Notes under the pieces: generated by a model
Databases searched by the model: none
What the model saw: the letters and a program-made list of their open reading frames with translations, nothing else
What the model was told of the DNA's origin: nothing
Translations under genes and position numbers: made by a program
Source: Lewinellaceae bacterium
GTDB taxonomy: Bacteria > Bacteroidota > Bacteroidia > Chitinophagales > Saprospiraceae
Assembly (NCBI GenBank): GCA_020636075.1
Contig: JACJYO010000003.1
Span: 868,001-932,000 of the forward strand
Direction of reading: 5' to 3'
Length of the DNA: 64,000 bases
Shown here: positions 36,401-43,866 of the stretch, piece by piece
Layout of the letters: every line of letters begins with the position of its first letter
Position numbering within the stretch: position 1 is the first letter of the stretch

Positions 36401-38129
36401 TGAAACGGGCGATTGCAACCCCGACGGCACCTATGAGGTTTGGATCAATTTTAACGTAGTCAATGCGCCGACTTTGTCCACCCATTTTGGTGTGTGGGCC
36501 AACGGCCAATTGCTCGGGTTTTTCCCATTGACGCAGTTGCCGTTGTACATTCCACACTTCCCGACCAATGGCGGTCCCAACGATGTGGTCAAAATTTGCC
36601 TGTCGAACACTGGTGCGGTCGGCTGCTGCGCAACGAAGGAATTCCCGGTGCCGGATTGCATTTCAAACGATCCTTGCAAGATCTACGATGTCACCGTTCA
36701 AACCGGCGATTGCCATAACGACGGCACGTATACGATCAAGGTGAACTTTAAAACGGTGAACCCGGGGAATGATTTCTTTGAACTCTGGGCTAGCAACGGC
36801 GACTACCTCGGGTACTTCCCCTTGAGCCAGTTGCCGCTGGTTTTTGAACATTTCCCGGGGAGTGGCCATGATGTGGACGTGTTGCGTATTTGTATCAACG
36901 ACAATCCGAATTGCTGCAAGGTCGTTGAGTTTGCCGCGCCGGATTGCAGCCAGCCGGGCTGTTCCATCGACCAGTTGTCCGTACAAACCGGAGACTGCAA
37001 CCCCGATGGCACCTATCAGGTTTGGCTGGATTTTGAGCCGGTCAGTATTTCAGTTACCGGGCAGTTTGGGGTTTGGGCTAACGGGCAATTTATCGGCAAT
37101 TTCCCGCTGAGCGAATTGCCGCTGCACATTGAACATTTTCCAACCAATGGCGGTCCAAACGACGTGATTAAAGTGTGCCTGATCAGCAGCTCCGCCAATG
37201 CGCCGTTGTGCTGTGAAACGCTGGAGTTCCCGGTGCCGGATTGTGTAACAAATGATCCGTGCCAAATCAACAACCTCAAGGTTGAAACAGGCGACTGCAA
37301 CCCCGACGGGACGTATCACGCCTGGGTTAATTTCAACGTGAGCAACAATACATCGCTCGATCTTTTCTTTGGCGTTTGGGCCAACGGCGAGTTCCTGGGA
37401 AGTTTCCCATTGGCAAATAACCTGCCTTTCCATATCCCGAATTTCCCAACCAATCCGGGCCCGAACGACGTGGTGAAAATTTGCCTGGTTACACCCAATG
37501 CCACGGTGCCGCTTTGCTGCGAAACGGTGGAATTTCCGGTGCCAGATTGCCTGAACGGCGCCTGCAAGATCTGGGATCTGGCGGTGCAAACGACGCCCTG
37601 CCTTTGCGGACAATTTTTTGCGGTATTGACCTTCAATCACGAACACGGTGGCAGCGATGGTTTCGATATCATGGGCAACGGCATGAACTATGGCAATTTC
37701 CCGTACAACCATCCGCAACCGATCATTCTCGGTCCGCTCGATGGCGACGGCACCACGCAATGGGAGTTCGTGGTGAAAGATCATCTGCATCCGGATTGTC
37801 GCGATGCTGTGGAACTTGGAACTGTCGATTGCACGCAGCCGTTCCAATCCTCCGGAACCAGTGCCAATACCTTGCAACCAGGCAAACTGAGCCTGGCGCC
37901 AAACCCGACAAGCAACTGGATAGCCGTGACCACGCAACTAAACAGTGGGCTTCCGGTAGGGCAGGCAACCGTGGAGATCCGGCAGGCCGATGGCCGTCTG
38001 GTGCGTTCGGTAATTGTGCCTGATGCAGCGACATTCCAACTCGATGTTTCGGAATTGCAGGCGGGCTTGTACCGCTTGTCGCTTCAAACAGCGGCGGCAC
38101 GCCTGGAGAGCACATTTGCCAAGCAATAA
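33411..38129 (+). CDS. T9SS-secreted protein with 13 Cys-rich repeats and two homologous caps
   Basis: 1572 residues. Signal peptide 1-20; N-cap about 25-118; 13 tandem repeats of about 97 residues (119-1384); C-cap 1385-1474; linker; T9SS type A sorting domain in the last 85 residues (LAPNPTSNW ... LYRLSLQT). Each repeat starts C.I..L.V.TGDC, contains FGVWA.G..LG.F and a DVVKVCL...CC..KEF motif, and ends PDC, giving six Cys that could form three disulfides. The caps resemble each other (F.HE...DGF...G, LGP...DGTT, LGTV.C) more than the repeats. No catalytic motif; an extracellular adhesive or structural filament is plausible. Repeats are diverged in DNA, so recent expansion is not evident. 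Confidence 0.85.
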   Translation: MRIPNILPMLLLAISMPLAAQNTSCSIFDLTAQVVDCVGDEFYVSLNFQHENTSNEGFAVAGNNGVSFGNFSFDDLPVVLGPFAADGTTSYGFLVQDLVFPTCAADIGIGTVSCSTTGPCEIYDLVVETGPCNDNGTYVVKINFKVENSTNNLFDLWGNNQYLGSYKLSDLPLKIDQFPAGNSLVGVVKVCINDNPNCCRVKEFNAPDCTQTNPCEISDVSVKTGDCQPGGLYKLVLDFKVSGANNDFFEVWAGNGQYLGFFPLSQLPLSLPFPWGGGTVDHLKICINDSPDCCKNVEFPAPPCFDPCRIGNLRVETGDCTSDSTFGIWVKFQLPANSPVDSFGLWAANGDFLGRFAVADMPIHITDFPWNGGSIDGIRVCVSNSCCREKEFNVPECLAPPCGIEDLHVGVGGCTSPKTYKLELNFSVDANTSPHSKFQVWAENGDSLGTFDLSQLPLGLNFPWNGDAIDALKVCLLDADGNETCCKIVEFNAPDCVGQDCGIFNLEIKTGDCLTDHTYEVWINFQTPAASLQKFGVWAGAGKFLGFYSVTDLPIYIKNFPASGGSTDKIIICFSNACCTTKEFNAPDCVAKPCDINDLTVKTGDCTSDSTYQLVINFKIAGPTPSLNVPFKVYADNGDLVGTYNTANLPVVINNYPWNGNAFDAVKICISLTPNTTCCKVKEFKAPDCLGDPCGIFNLKVETGACNNDGTYEIWVNFQTTAGANTPFGLWAGNGQFLGVYSVGDLPIHVQHFPGTGQAVDVVKVCLVNTASTPPCCRTKEFKAPTCSDPCGIASLEVKVGDCTSNETYEAWIHLNVNSPSNTTLVAVYTNGDLYGVYPLADFPLYIPDFHWNGGQNDVVKVCLVTPLTVICCKTVEFAVPDCLNPHLCSIYDFVVDPGECTSDKTYKLFLNFKVDNPGAATHFGVWANGTFFGSYPLTDLPLTIPNFPWGGGQVDFVKVCIIDSNDPAANPTCCAVKEYHVPDCLLKYCDINDLKVETGDCNPDGTYEVWINFNVVNAPTLSTHFGVWANGQLLGFFPLTQLPLYIPHFPTNGGPNDVVKICLSNTGAVGCCATKEFPVPDCISNDPCKIYDVTVQTGDCHNDGTYTIKVNFKTVNPGNDFFELWASNGDYLGYFPLSQLPLVFEHFPGSGHDVDVLRICINDNPNCCKVVEFAAPDCSQPGCSIDQLSVQTGDCNPDGTYQVWLDFEPVSISVTGQFGVWANGQFIGNFPLSELPLHIEHFPTNGGPNDVIKVCLISSSANAPLCCETLEFPVPDCVTNDPCQINNLKVETGDCNPDGTYHAWVNFNVSNNTSLDLFFGVWANGEFLGSFPLANNLPFHIPNFPTNPGPNDVVKICLVTPNATVPLCCETVEFPVPDCLNGACKIWDLAVQTTPCLCGQFFAVLTFNHEHGGSDGFDIMGNGMNYGNFPYNHPQPIILGPLDGDGTTQWEFVVKDHLHPDCRDAVELGTVDCTQPFQSSGTSANTLQPGKLSLAPNPTSNWIAVTTQLNSGLPVGQATVEIRQADGRLVRSVIVPDAATFQLDVSELQAGLYRLSLQTAAARLESTFAKQ

Positions 38130-38170
38130 GTTTCTGTGGATTATTTCCACATTAGATTTTGAATAAAAAA

Positions 38171-38196
38171 GGGCAGCGTGGAACACCACGCTGCCC
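38171..38196. terminator. Bidirectional intrinsic terminator
   Basis: 11-bp stem (38171-38181 with 38186-38196, GGGCAGCGTGG), AACA loop, A-run before and T-run after (GATTTTTT). It lies between the convergent T9SS protein gene and the Spy-like gene and can serve both. Confidence 0.9.
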
Positions 38197-38223
38197 TGAT
38201 TTTTTAATCGCTGCAAAATTAGG

Positions 38224-38679
38224 TTAATTGCGACCCGGCCTGCGCTGTTGTGCCTGACGTTTGGCGCGTGCTTCCCGCAGTTTGATCAGGAGCTGCTCCC
38301 GGAATTCGCGTTCAGCCTCCGGAATTTTGACAATTTTCCGGAGTGCAATTACCGAGCGGAGTTTTTGATACAGTTCTTTTTCCAGGTCTACATCGCGCTG
38401 GCGCATTTCAAAATGGCGTTTAACCTGATCTTCCACTTCACTGTCGCTCATCAGATCGAGGCGCTTTTTAGGCTTGAGGTCCTCCTGCATCTGATCGCGC
38501 TTGTCGAGATAGTCATTATAAACCGGCCAGAATCCTTCTGCTTCTTCAGGCGTAAGTGCAAGCACTTCGGTGAAAATCGCAATTCGGTATGTTTTTAGCC
38601 GGTCGTCGCGGGTGTCGGGTTGCGCCCGGAGAGCGCTGCCCAACAGGATTATACCAAGAATGAAAAGTAGACGCTTCAT
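38224..38679 (-). CDS. Spy/CpxP-like periplasmic protein
   Basis: 151 residues from the ATG at 38679, signal peptide ending LRAQ. The mature part is all helical and highly charged (LTPEEAEGFWPVYNDYLDKRDQMQ..., IPEAEREFREQLLIKLREARAKRQ), as in LTXXQ/Spy-type sensors and chaperones of envelope stress. Last gene of the sigma / anti-sigma-like operon. The Spy assignment is by general character, not by a diagnostic motif. Confidence 0.65.
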   Translation of the reverse strand: MKRLLFILGIILLGSALRAQPDTRDDRLKTYRIAIFTEVLALTPEEAEGFWPVYNDYLDKRDQMQEDLKPKKRLDLMSDSEVEDQVKRHFEMRQRDVDLEKELYQKLRSVIALRKIVKIPEAEREFREQLLIKLREARAKRQAQQRRPGRN

Positions 38680-38736
38680 GGCGTAATTGAATTTGGTGAA
38701 CACTGATTGATTTTGGTTGCTGACCTGATATTGTGC

Positions 38737-39294
38737 TTACAACATCAGGTCCTTAAGTTCTTCATCGGTCATATCCTGAAGTAAATTCTCAAGATCGTCC
38801 GGGCTAAGTTGGAGTTCAATTGCCGGATTGTTTTTCTCTTTTTGTGGGGACGGTAAATCAAGGGTAATCGCCGGCAACGATTCTTCCGGTAGCACCATGG
38901 CAATATGCTCGGGTTCCAGTTCCATGAGGTTGTCCATGAGATACGCTTCTGCATCGTCGACACTGATTTGGGCTGCCATCAAATCAGCCGAAGCATCCGT
39001 CTGGGAAGGTGCAAAGTACCACCAGGCTGCGAGGGCAATCGTGATGAGTCCGGCAAATGCCAGCGCAACGCGGGGTTGCCAAAGCTGCTGCATGAATTGC
39101 CAGAAGCTGGGCCGTGCAGTTGCTGGCCTGGGTTTCCGGGTGGCACCAATGGCATCCAACTGGCGGAAAACTTCTGCTTCCAGGTTGTCAAAATAGTTGG
39201 CTGGTACCTGGTACCCGTCCTGTCCTTGTTTTAGCGTGTTCAGAAAGGGCGCCTGTTCGTTCAGCTCGTCATGTAAGCGATCCTCGTTTTTCAT
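38737..39294 (-). CDS. Anti-sigma-like membrane protein
   Basis: 185 residues from the ATG at 39294. An N-terminal acidic segment (EDRLHDELNEQAPFLNTLKQGQDGYQVPANYFDNLEAEV), one membrane helix (about 80-100) and an acidic C-terminal segment ending DLENLLQDMTDEELKDLML. Encoded 34 nt after the ECF sigma gene. The sequence lacks a recognised zinc anti-sigma motif, so the role is inferred from position and topology. Confidence 0.7.
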   Translation of the reverse strand: MKNEDRLHDELNEQAPFLNTLKQGQDGYQVPANYFDNLEAEVFRQLDAIGATRKPRPATARPSFWQFMQQLWQPRVALAFAGLITIALAAWWYFAPSQTDASADLMAAQISVDDAEAYLMDNLMELEPEHIAMVLPEESLPAITLDLPSPQKEKNNPAIELQLSPDDLENLLQDMTDEELKDLML

Positions 39295-39328
39295 TACTGA
39301 TTGTTTAGTACTACTGGTTTTCAAATGG

Positions 39329-39904
39329 TTATAAATGATCCGCTTCGCGGAAAAAATGTTCTATTTTTTTTGCAGCATGGTGAAAGGAAGCCTTCAATGC
39401 ACCTACCGACGTTTCCAGGATAGTTGACATTTCTTCGTAGGGCATTTCCTCGTAATACCGCAGATTAAATACGACACGTTGTTTTTCCGGTAGTTGGGCT
39501 ATCGCATCGCGCAGTTGTTGTTGGAGCGCGTCGCCATCAAACCAGGAATCAGCTTTCAGGCGGCTTGCCCAAATCTCATCATTACTATCGATCGAATTAC
39601 TGCCGCGCCGTGCCCGGCTTTGCAAAAAAGTGATCGATTCATTCGTAGCGATCCGGTACAACCAGGTGTACAATTTTGATTTGCCTTCGAACTGCAATAC
39701 ACCCCGATATACTTTTATAAAGGTGTTTTGCAGCACGTCATCGGCATCTTCATGCACCATCACCATCCGGCGGATATGCCAGTACAAGCGCTCCTTGTAC
39801 GTGCTTATCAGCAGCCGAAATCCGCGCTCGAAGGTTTTGTCCGAGCGCAGGAGTTTGAGGATGTGATCGTCCGAAGCGGGTTTATTTGATGCCGTAACCT
39901 GCAA
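39329..39904 (-). CDS. ECF-type RNA polymerase sigma factor
   Basis: 191 residues. Region 2 (HEDADDVLQNTFIKVYRGVLQFEGKSKLYTWLYRIATNESITFLQ) and region 4 (LPEKQRVVFNLRYYEEMPYEEMSTILETSVGALKASFHHAAKKIE) are clear. The frame opens with TTG at 39904; no ATG or GTG precedes region 2, so a TTG start is likely. It heads a minus-strand operon with an anti-sigma-like and a Spy-like gene. Confidence 0.9.
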   Translation of the reverse strand: MQVTASNKPASDDHILKLLRSDKTFERGFRLLISTYKERLYWHIRRMVMVHEDADDVLQNTFIKVYRGVLQFEGKSKLYTWLYRIATNESITFLQSRARRGSNSIDSNDEIWASRLKADSWFDGDALQQQLRDAIAQLPEKQRVVFNLRYYEEMPYEEMSTILETSVGALKASFHHAAKKIEHFFREADHL

Positions 39905-40001
39905 GTCCGTTTGTTTTGGTTGTTATGACGGGAAAACCTGCAAAAGGTTTAAGCGACCTTTTTACATGGCAGTTTTTGATTGCTGGTAACCTATTTGCCC
40001 T

Positions 40002-40034
40002 ATTGTCGGCGTGACTTCAAGTCACGCCGACAAT
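40002..40034. repeat. 14-bp-arm hairpin, family I
   Basis: ATTGTCGGCGTGAC (40002-40015), TTCAA loop, exact complement (40021-40034). Lies 25 bp past the epimerase stop on the minus strand; no T-run, so more like a palindromic element than a classical terminator. Confidence 0.8.
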
Positions 40035-40058
40035 AATTAAATTAAAGGCAGGGAGGCC

Positions 40059-41189
40059 TTATTTCACTGAAAAGCGGTACACCGTACTAGTATTGTAGGT
40101 TTCACCGGGCCGGAGCAGTGTAGACGGAAATCCGGGCTGATTGGGCGAATCCGGGAAATGTTGTGTTTCCAGACAGAAGCCCGTCCGATATTTATATGGA
40201 ACGCCGCCTTTGCCTATGTTGCTGCCATCCAAAAAATTACCGCTGTAAAACTGAATTCCGGGTTCAGTGGTCAGCACCTCCATAAACCGGCCCGTACGGG
40301 GCTCGAACACCGAGGCGGCCAGTTCCAGATCCTGGCCTGTGCGGTTGAGCACATAATTGTGGTCATAGCCGCCGCCATATTGCAGTTGTGTGTCTTCAGC
40401 GTTTATCCGGGCGCCGATCGCCGTTGGATTCCGGAAATCAAAAGGGCTGTTTTCCACGGATTGGAGTTCACCGGTCGGGATCAGGGTGCTGTCAACCGGA
40501 TTGAAGCGGTCAGCGGCAATCAGCAATTCATGATTCAGAATTGTCTGGGTATAATCGCCGGTCAGATTGAAATAGGAGTGGTTGGTCAGGTTGACCACAG
40601 TGGCTTTGTCGGTGGTGGATTCGTATTCGATCAGGAGTTCGTTGTTGTCGTTGAGTAAATACCGGACGGTAACATCCAGATTACCGGGGTACCCTTCCTC
40701 CATATCCTTGCTGATGCGGTGCAGTTCCAGTCCGGTGTAGCCCTCCCGGGTAATTTCAGCTGCCGACCAAAGTTGTTTGTGAAAACCCATTGGACCGCCG
40801 TGCAGCGCATTTGGGCCGTTATTGATGGCCAGCGTAAATTCCTGTCCGTCTATGGAAAATTTTCCTTTGGCAATGCGATTCCCGTAGCGGCCGATGATCC
40901 CGCCGAAGTACGGATGCTCATTTTGATAGTCAACCAGTTTGTCAAAGCCAAGCACGATATCTGCCAACTTGCCGCTCTTATCCGGTACGAGGAGTCGGGT
41001 AATGGTCCCGCCGTAGTTAGTAATGGCCACTTCCATGCCATGCTTGTTCTTCAAGGTGTACAGCATGGCGGGACCAGATTCGGTTTGCCCAAACTCGGAA
41101 ATTTGAATGTTGGAACGGGTGCCGGTTGTACAGCCGGTAAGCCAGGTCAGGCCCAGGGCGCATGTAAAAAGGACTGCAAAATATTTCAT
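40059..41189 (-). CDS. galM: Aldose 1-epimerase (mutarotase) lipoprotein
   Basis: 376 residues from the ATG at 41189, which opens a lipoprotein signal (ALGLTWLTG then Cys). Mutarotase motifs: GRYGNRIAKGKF, NALHGG with catalytic-type His, NLTNHSYFNL with the second His, and the Glu in EPGIQFYSGNFLDG. It interconverts alpha and beta anomers of aldoses; lying in the periplasm next to a sugar symporter gene, it would supply the transported anomer of arabinose. Last in the ara operon, 189 bp after the symporter. Confidence 0.9.
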   Translation of the reverse strand: MKYFAVLFTCALGLTWLTGCTTGTRSNIQISEFGQTESGPAMLYTLKNKHGMEVAITNYGGTITRLLVPDKSGKLADIVLGFDKLVDYQNEHPYFGGIIGRYGNRIAKGKFSIDGQEFTLAINNGPNALHGGPMGFHKQLWSAAEITREGYTGLELHRISKDMEEGYPGNLDVTVRYLLNDNNELLIEYESTTDKATVVNLTNHSYFNLTGDYTQTILNHELLIAADRFNPVDSTLIPTGELQSVENSPFDFRNPTAIGARINAEDTQLQYGGGYDHNYVLNRTGQDLELAASVFEPRTGRFMEVLTTEPGIQFYSGNFLDGSNIGKGGVPYKYRTGFCLETQHFPDSPNQPGFPSTLLRPGETYNTSTVYRFSVK

Positions 41190-41275
41190 GCGAGAAAGTT
41201 GAGTGAAGTTTTTGCCATCAAAAGGGCCGTGGTGCAGTTGCATATTTCCCAAATCGATCAAGTTTTAAATTAAAA

Positions 41276-41364
41276 ACTCTGTGCACCTCTTTTTACGCTG
41301 TGAGTCTCTGTGTTATTCGTTTTTATTTCACAGAGGCTCACAGAGCAAATGAGGTGCACAGAGT
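41276..41364. repeat. Nested inverted repeat, family H
   Basis: Outer arms ACTCTGTGCACCTC (41276-41289) and its complement (41351-41364); inner GCTGTGAGTCTCTGTG pairs imperfectly with CACAGAGGCTCACAGAGC. Sits between the symporter and epimerase genes and could reduce read-through. Confidence 0.8.
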
Positions 41365-41378
41365 AAGGCTACTTGTTA

Positions 41379-43133
41379 CTAGCCGTTGAAGTACAAATAG
41401 GCGGCAAGGATCAGCAAGATGACCAGTACAGACATCAGTACATCGTTGCGTGTATAGCTAGACCGTGTTTCGGCCTTTTGATCGGCTGTTACGGTACCGA
41501 AGGTCAGGCCGCTGATATGCTCGTATGACGGTTTTTCAGTCGCGTAACTCACTCCAACCATAACTGCTGCCGACACCAGGAAAATAAGCAGGCTGTAGTA
41601 TTGGAAGAATATGTTGTTGATAATCCAGAAAAAGGAGCCTTCTTCATAGCTGAATGTTCCCGAGAGAATAACCGGCGTATCAACCGCCAGGCGGAAAAGC
41701 CCCATCAGGAAGCCTACGATGAGAGCTGCCAGGCAGCCTTTGGCGTTCAGCCGTTTGTTGAATACACCAAAAAAGAACACCACGAATATCGGTGGCGCCA
41801 GATACCCCTGCACACTTTGCAAATAATCATACAGCCCGCGGCTACCCTGGATCACAGGTATCCACATCAAGCCGATAACAACCATCACTGCCGTGGCAAT
41901 CCGGCCTACGCGCACCAGGCTTTTTTCCGAAGTATTCGGTCTGAATTTGGAATACAGGTCCATAGTGAACAGTGTGGACGAGGCGTTGAAGACGCCAGCC
42001 AGCGAGCTCATCAGGGCAGCCAACAATCCGGCTACCACGATTCCCCGAATGCCAGCGGGCAGCACAGAGGCTACCAACAACGGGAATGCCTGTTGCGCAT
42101 TGGCATTGATCATGTTGCCCTCGCTATCGAGCAGGGCGTTGCTGATGTTGGCCATTTTGCCACTTGCTGCCAGGGCAAAACAGATCAGGCCCGGGATAAT
42201 AAAAATAAAGACGGGCAATAATTTGAAAAAGGAAGCAGCGATGGTACCCCGACGGGCTTCCGTCAGGCTGGAGGCGCCGAGCATGCGCTGCACGATGTAC
42301 TGGTCGGTACACCAGTACCACAGACCGATGATCGGCGCACAAAACAACATGCCCAACCAGGGGTAATTGCCATTGAAATACCAGGCCATCTGCGTATCCG
42401 ATTTAATTGGCGCCCAGGTACCTTCCATGCCAGCCGGAACAAGTGGCTTCCATAAGTTGAACATTTCCGTTCCGGCGATCCGGCGGAGTTCTCCCCAGCC
42501 ACCCAGCGCTTCCAGGCCGTACCAGGTAACCAACAACGAGCCAATAATGAGAATGACCGTTTGGATGGCCTCCGTATAGGCCACGGCCCGCAGGCCACCG
42601 AGAATGGTGTAAATTCCCGTTAGGATAATGACCAGAATAGATCCGACCCAAAAGCTGTTCAGGCCAAACACGTTCAATTCAGGGATAAGAACCCCGAAAA
42701 CAATCCCTCCGGCGAAAATGCCTACAGCCACTTTGGTGAGTACATAGGCGACCAGCGAGATTATCGAAAGTACCCATCGGGCGGTCGGTGAAAAGCGCTT
42801 TTCAAGAAATTCCGGCATCGTGAATATTCGGGAGCGCATGTAAAATGGCGCCAGCACCCAACCCAGGACCAGCAGGCACCAGGCGTGCAATTCGTAGTGC
42901 GCCATGGCGACCCCGTCGGTAGCGCCCGAGCCTGCAAGCCCGACAATGTGTTCAGAACCGATATTGGAGGCAAAAATGGATGCACCGACAACGAACCAGC
43001 CCAGGTTGCGGCCAGCAAGAAAGTAATCATCGGAGGTATCGTTTTTCTGGCGGATCACCCACCAGGCTATACCCAGGATAAGGGTAAAATAAGCGGCAAT
43101 AAAAATCCAGTCGAGGGTAGATAGTACGGTCAT
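41379..43133 (-). CDS. Sodium:solute symporter (SSS family), probable arabinose transporter
   Basis: 584 residues with about 14 membrane helices. SGLT-like features: DDYFLAGRNLGWFVVGASIFASNIGSEHIVGLAGSGA near the N-terminus, WYWCTDQYIVQRMLGASS and the SSLAGVFNASSTLFTMDLY Na-site segment. Located 31 nt after araD in the same direction; its context with araB, araD and a mutarotase suggests arabinose uptake. Confidence 0.88.
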   Translation of the reverse strand: MTVLSTLDWIFIAAYFTLILGIAWWVIRQKNDTSDDYFLAGRNLGWFVVGASIFASNIGSEHIVGLAGSGATDGVAMAHYELHAWCLLVLGWVLAPFYMRSRIFTMPEFLEKRFSPTARWVLSIISLVAYVLTKVAVGIFAGGIVFGVLIPELNVFGLNSFWVGSILVIILTGIYTILGGLRAVAYTEAIQTVILIIGSLLVTWYGLEALGGWGELRRIAGTEMFNLWKPLVPAGMEGTWAPIKSDTQMAWYFNGNYPWLGMLFCAPIIGLWYWCTDQYIVQRMLGASSLTEARRGTIAASFFKLLPVFIFIIPGLICFALAASGKMANISNALLDSEGNMINANAQQAFPLLVASVLPAGIRGIVVAGLLAALMSSLAGVFNASSTLFTMDLYSKFRPNTSEKSLVRVGRIATAVMVVIGLMWIPVIQGSRGLYDYLQSVQGYLAPPIFVVFFFGVFNKRLNAKGCLAALIVGFLMGLFRLAVDTPVILSGTFSYEEGSFFWIINNIFFQYYSLLIFLVSAAVMVGVSYATEKPSYEHISGLTFGTVTADQKAETRSSYTRNDVLMSVLVILLILAAYLYFNG

Positions 43134-43164
43134 TGTTAGCTGTTTATGTTAAGTTTTGATGTTC

Positions 43165-43866
43165 TTATTGTTGCCCGTAATAAGCGTCTGTGCCGTGTTT
43201 GCGTTCGTAGTGTTTTTGGATCAGAGCGGCTTTAAGTCTTGGTGCGTCGGGGCGGATTTGCAGGGTTAAAAATGCCATTTTTGCCAGCTCCTCCAGAACG
43301 GCACTGTTGTAAACTGCTTTTTCAACGGTTTTTCCCCAGGTAAACGGTGCGTGGTTGGCGACCAGAATCATCTCGACTTCTTGCGGCGTCAATCCGCGGT
43401 TTTCAAATGCATGCAGGATTTGAAAACCGGTCTGGTGTTCGTAATCGCCCCGGATCATTTCGTCGGACATCACCGGTGCGCAAGGCACATCAATCGTGAG
43501 GTGGTCGGCATGCGTGGTGCCAAATATCGGAATATCCAGTTGCGTTTGTGCCCAGGCTGTTGCGTAGGTTGAATGCGTGTGCACAATCCCCCCGATTGTT
43601 GGCCAGTGTTTGTACAATACCGCATGGGTTTTTGTGTCGGAAGAGGGGCGCATTGTTCCTTCCAGAACGGTATTATCAAAATCGAGCACTACCATATCTT
43701 CCGGGCGGAGTTTTTCATAGGGAACGCCGCTGGGTTTAATAGCAAAAACGCCTTTTTTGCGATCGACTGCACTGGCATTGCCAAAAGTGAACAATACCAG
43801 GCCCAATTCGGGCAATTGCATGTTGGCCTCATAGGCCGCTGTTTTAAGCGATTGATATGGACTCAT
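43165..43866 (-). CDS. araD: L-ribulose-5-phosphate 4-epimerase
   Basis: 233 residues from the ATG at 43866 (a GTG at 43875 would add three). Class II aldolase/epimerase fold: NASAVDRKKGVFAIKPSGVPY, zinc histidines in HTHSTYATAWAQ and the later VANHAPFTWG, plus GTTHADH. Converts L-ribulose-5-phosphate to D-xylulose-5-phosphate. The start lies inside the 3' end of araB (about 23-bp overlap), consistent with coupling. Confidence 0.93.
   Translation of the reverse strand: MSPYQSLKTAAYEANMQLPELGLVLFTFGNASAVDRKKGVFAIKPSGVPYEKLRPEDMVVLDFDNTVLEGTMRPSSDTKTHAVLYKHWPTIGGIVHTHSTYATAWAQTQLDIPIFGTTHADHLTIDVPCAPVMSDEMIRGDYEHQTGFQILHAFENRGLTPQEVEMILVANHAPFTWGKTVEKAVYNSAVLEELAKMAFLTLQIRPDAPRLKAALIQKHYERKHGTDAYYGQQ

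Noticed and set aside
33411..38129. DNA repeats suggesting phase variation or assembly artefact
   Set aside because: The repeats are diverged at DNA level and the reading frame is intact; repetition is at protein-domain level.
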